5,748 bases of DNA from Chloroflexota bacterium (lineage in GTDB: Bacteria > Chloroflexota > Ktedonobacteria > Ktedonobacterales > Ktedonobacteraceae): the NCBI GenBank assembly GCA_902812455.1, contig CADDZH010000175.1:1-5748 (forward strand), written 5' to 3'. Position numbers and translations under genes: made by a program. Position 1 is the first letter of the stretch; each line of letters starts with the position of its first letter. The notes below the pieces were generated by a model. That model ran no database searches. It was not told the origin of the DNA and saw only the letters and a program-made list of their open reading frames with translations. Positions 5,240 to 5,748 of the stretch are shown one piece after another.

Positions 5240-5282
5240 GGGCCGATTAATCGGCGCTGGCCGCGATAAATCGGGCCCTACA
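5240..5282. repeat. Long hairpin repeat ending in CCCTACA, between the NrtR-like and nicotinamidase-like genes
   Basis: The outer arms GGGCCGATT (5240-5248) and AATCGGGCCC (5269-5278) pair with one bulged G. Further pairing continues around an A-A mismatch, and a four-pair inner hairpin CGGC/GCCG (5252-5255 with 5260-5263) closes on the loop GCTG. The left half is itself a 12-bp palindrome, CCGATTAATCGG (5243-5254). The element ends in CCCTACA (5276-5282), shared with three other sites in the window. It begins about 30 bases after the stop of the NrtR-like gene. There is no T run, so it is more like a REP-type element that could affect mRNA stability or partial read-through than a standard terminator. 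Confidence 0.6.
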
Positions 5283-5312
5283 TTTCACCTGAAAGATGGA
5301 GAACCACAAATT

Positions 5313-5748
5313 CTACAATTTGCCTTCGGCTGCCGGATTGAAGCGATAGAGCCGGGCAGGACGATGCGTTCCTTCCATTTTCCTGGCTCCTGTATCTTCC
5401 AGGATGCCTGTCGCAAGAATTTTCTTGCGGAAATTGCGCTTATCGAGCTTCTTATTCAAGATAATCTCGTAGACACGCTGCAATTCATGCAATGTAAATT
5501 GTTCAGGCAGCAGGCTAAAGGCGATGGGCGTGTATTCAAGCTTGCCTCGTAGCCGGTCTAAGGCGTAGCGAATGATCTTCTCGTGATCAAAGGCCAGCGG
5601 CGGGAGATGATAGACCGAAAACCATGCCACATCGGCAGCGTCGCTCGCGGCCCTCACGTGCAGGCGATCAGAATCCAGCAGCGCAAAGTACACAACCGTA
5701 ATCACGCGAGTCCGGGGGTCACGATGAGGATCTCCGAAGGTATAGAGC
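5313..5748 (-). CDS. Nudix-family protein with C-terminal winged helix, NrtR-like NAD regulator (N-terminus off the right edge)
   Basis: The frame is open from the right edge to a TAG at 5315-5313, giving the last 144 residues. The visible start LYTFGDPHRDPRTRVITVVYFALL is the middle of a Nudix domain of the ADP-ribose pyrophosphatase/NrtR group, so an apparent GTG start at 5705 is only an internal codon. The C-terminal part (from about LLPEQFTLHELQRVYEII through NKKLDKRNFRKKIL to THRPARLYRF) is the winged-helix segment typical of NrtR, a repressor of NAD biosynthesis and salvage genes that senses ADP-ribose in characterised bacteria. The Nudix box itself lies outside the window, so I cannot tell whether the protein keeps hydrolase activity. 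The nicotinamidase-like gene 176 bases downstream on the same strand is a natural target. A catalytic Nudix hydrolase with the same domain tail is the alternative. Confidence 0.85.
   Translation of the reverse strand, partial: LYTFGDPHRDPRTRVITVVYFALLDSDRLHVRAASDAADVAWFSVYHLPPLAFDHEKIIRYALDRLRGKLEYTPIAFSLLPEQFTLHELQRVYEIILNKKLDKRNFRKKILATGILEDTGARKMEGTHRPARLYRFNPAAEGKL

Noticed and set aside
5703..5705. GTG at 5705 as the start of the Nudix gene
   Set aside because: The frame continues to the window edge and the residues before it (LYTFGDPHRDPRTR) are conserved Nudix-domain sequence, so the codon is internal.

Overview
The window looks like a stretch of bacterial chromosome of moderate to fairly high GC. 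It has complete housekeeping genes, strong purine-rich ribosome binding sites and long intergenic gaps filled with small interspersed repeats. No gene here fixes the taxonomy. The repeat-rich spacers (TGTAGGG-headed hairpins and GTCATCCTGAGCG-type repeats) together with the gene mix suggest a Chloroflexota bacterium, perhaps a Ktedonobacteria-like one. That is a pattern-based guess, not a demonstrated assignment.

Layout. (1) Positions 1-430, minus strand: the first 143 codons of a Gln/Ala/Lys-rich, LEA-like or apolipoprotein-like repeat protein that runs off the left edge. It is open across this stretch and is preceded by a very good ribosome binding site. (2) Positions 431-1285: about 850 bases with no convincing gene, containing several kinds of repeats and hairpins, including a 127-bp composite bounded by a perfect 12-bp inverted repeat (1054-1180). 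(3) Positions 1286-4391, plus strand: a tight three-gene run of prfA (release factor 1), a class V PLP aminotransferase of the alanine-glyoxylate/serine-pyruvate type, and a HAD-superfamily hydrolase. Gaps are 33 and 22 bases, so this is probably one transcription unit. (4) Positions 4408-5136, minus strand and convergent with the HAD gene 16 bases away: a cysteine hydrolase with the catalytic triad and metal site of nicotinamidase. (5) Positions 5137-5312: a spacer with an AT-rich promoter/operator-like stretch and a long hairpin repeat. (6) Positions 5313-5748, minus strand: the 3' part of a Nudix-domain protein with a C-terminal winged helix, of the NrtR type, open through the right edge.

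How the genes fit together. The right side reads as an NAD-metabolism module: an NrtR-like regulator followed on the same strand by a nicotinamidase-like enzyme (nicotinamide to nicotinate), with a separate promoter-like region between them. The middle run joins translation termination to an aminotransferase that may consume glyoxylate and to a HAD phosphatase whose substrate is unknown. Phosphoglycolate/glyoxylate handling is one possible reading but is not shown by the sequence. No tRNA, rRNA, CRISPR array, complete transposon or phage gene is visible. I did not find a clearly new multi-gene system. The least-explained items are the repeat protein at the left edge, the families of small hairpin repeats, and the repeated TTACAA motif upstream of the nicotinamidase-like gene.
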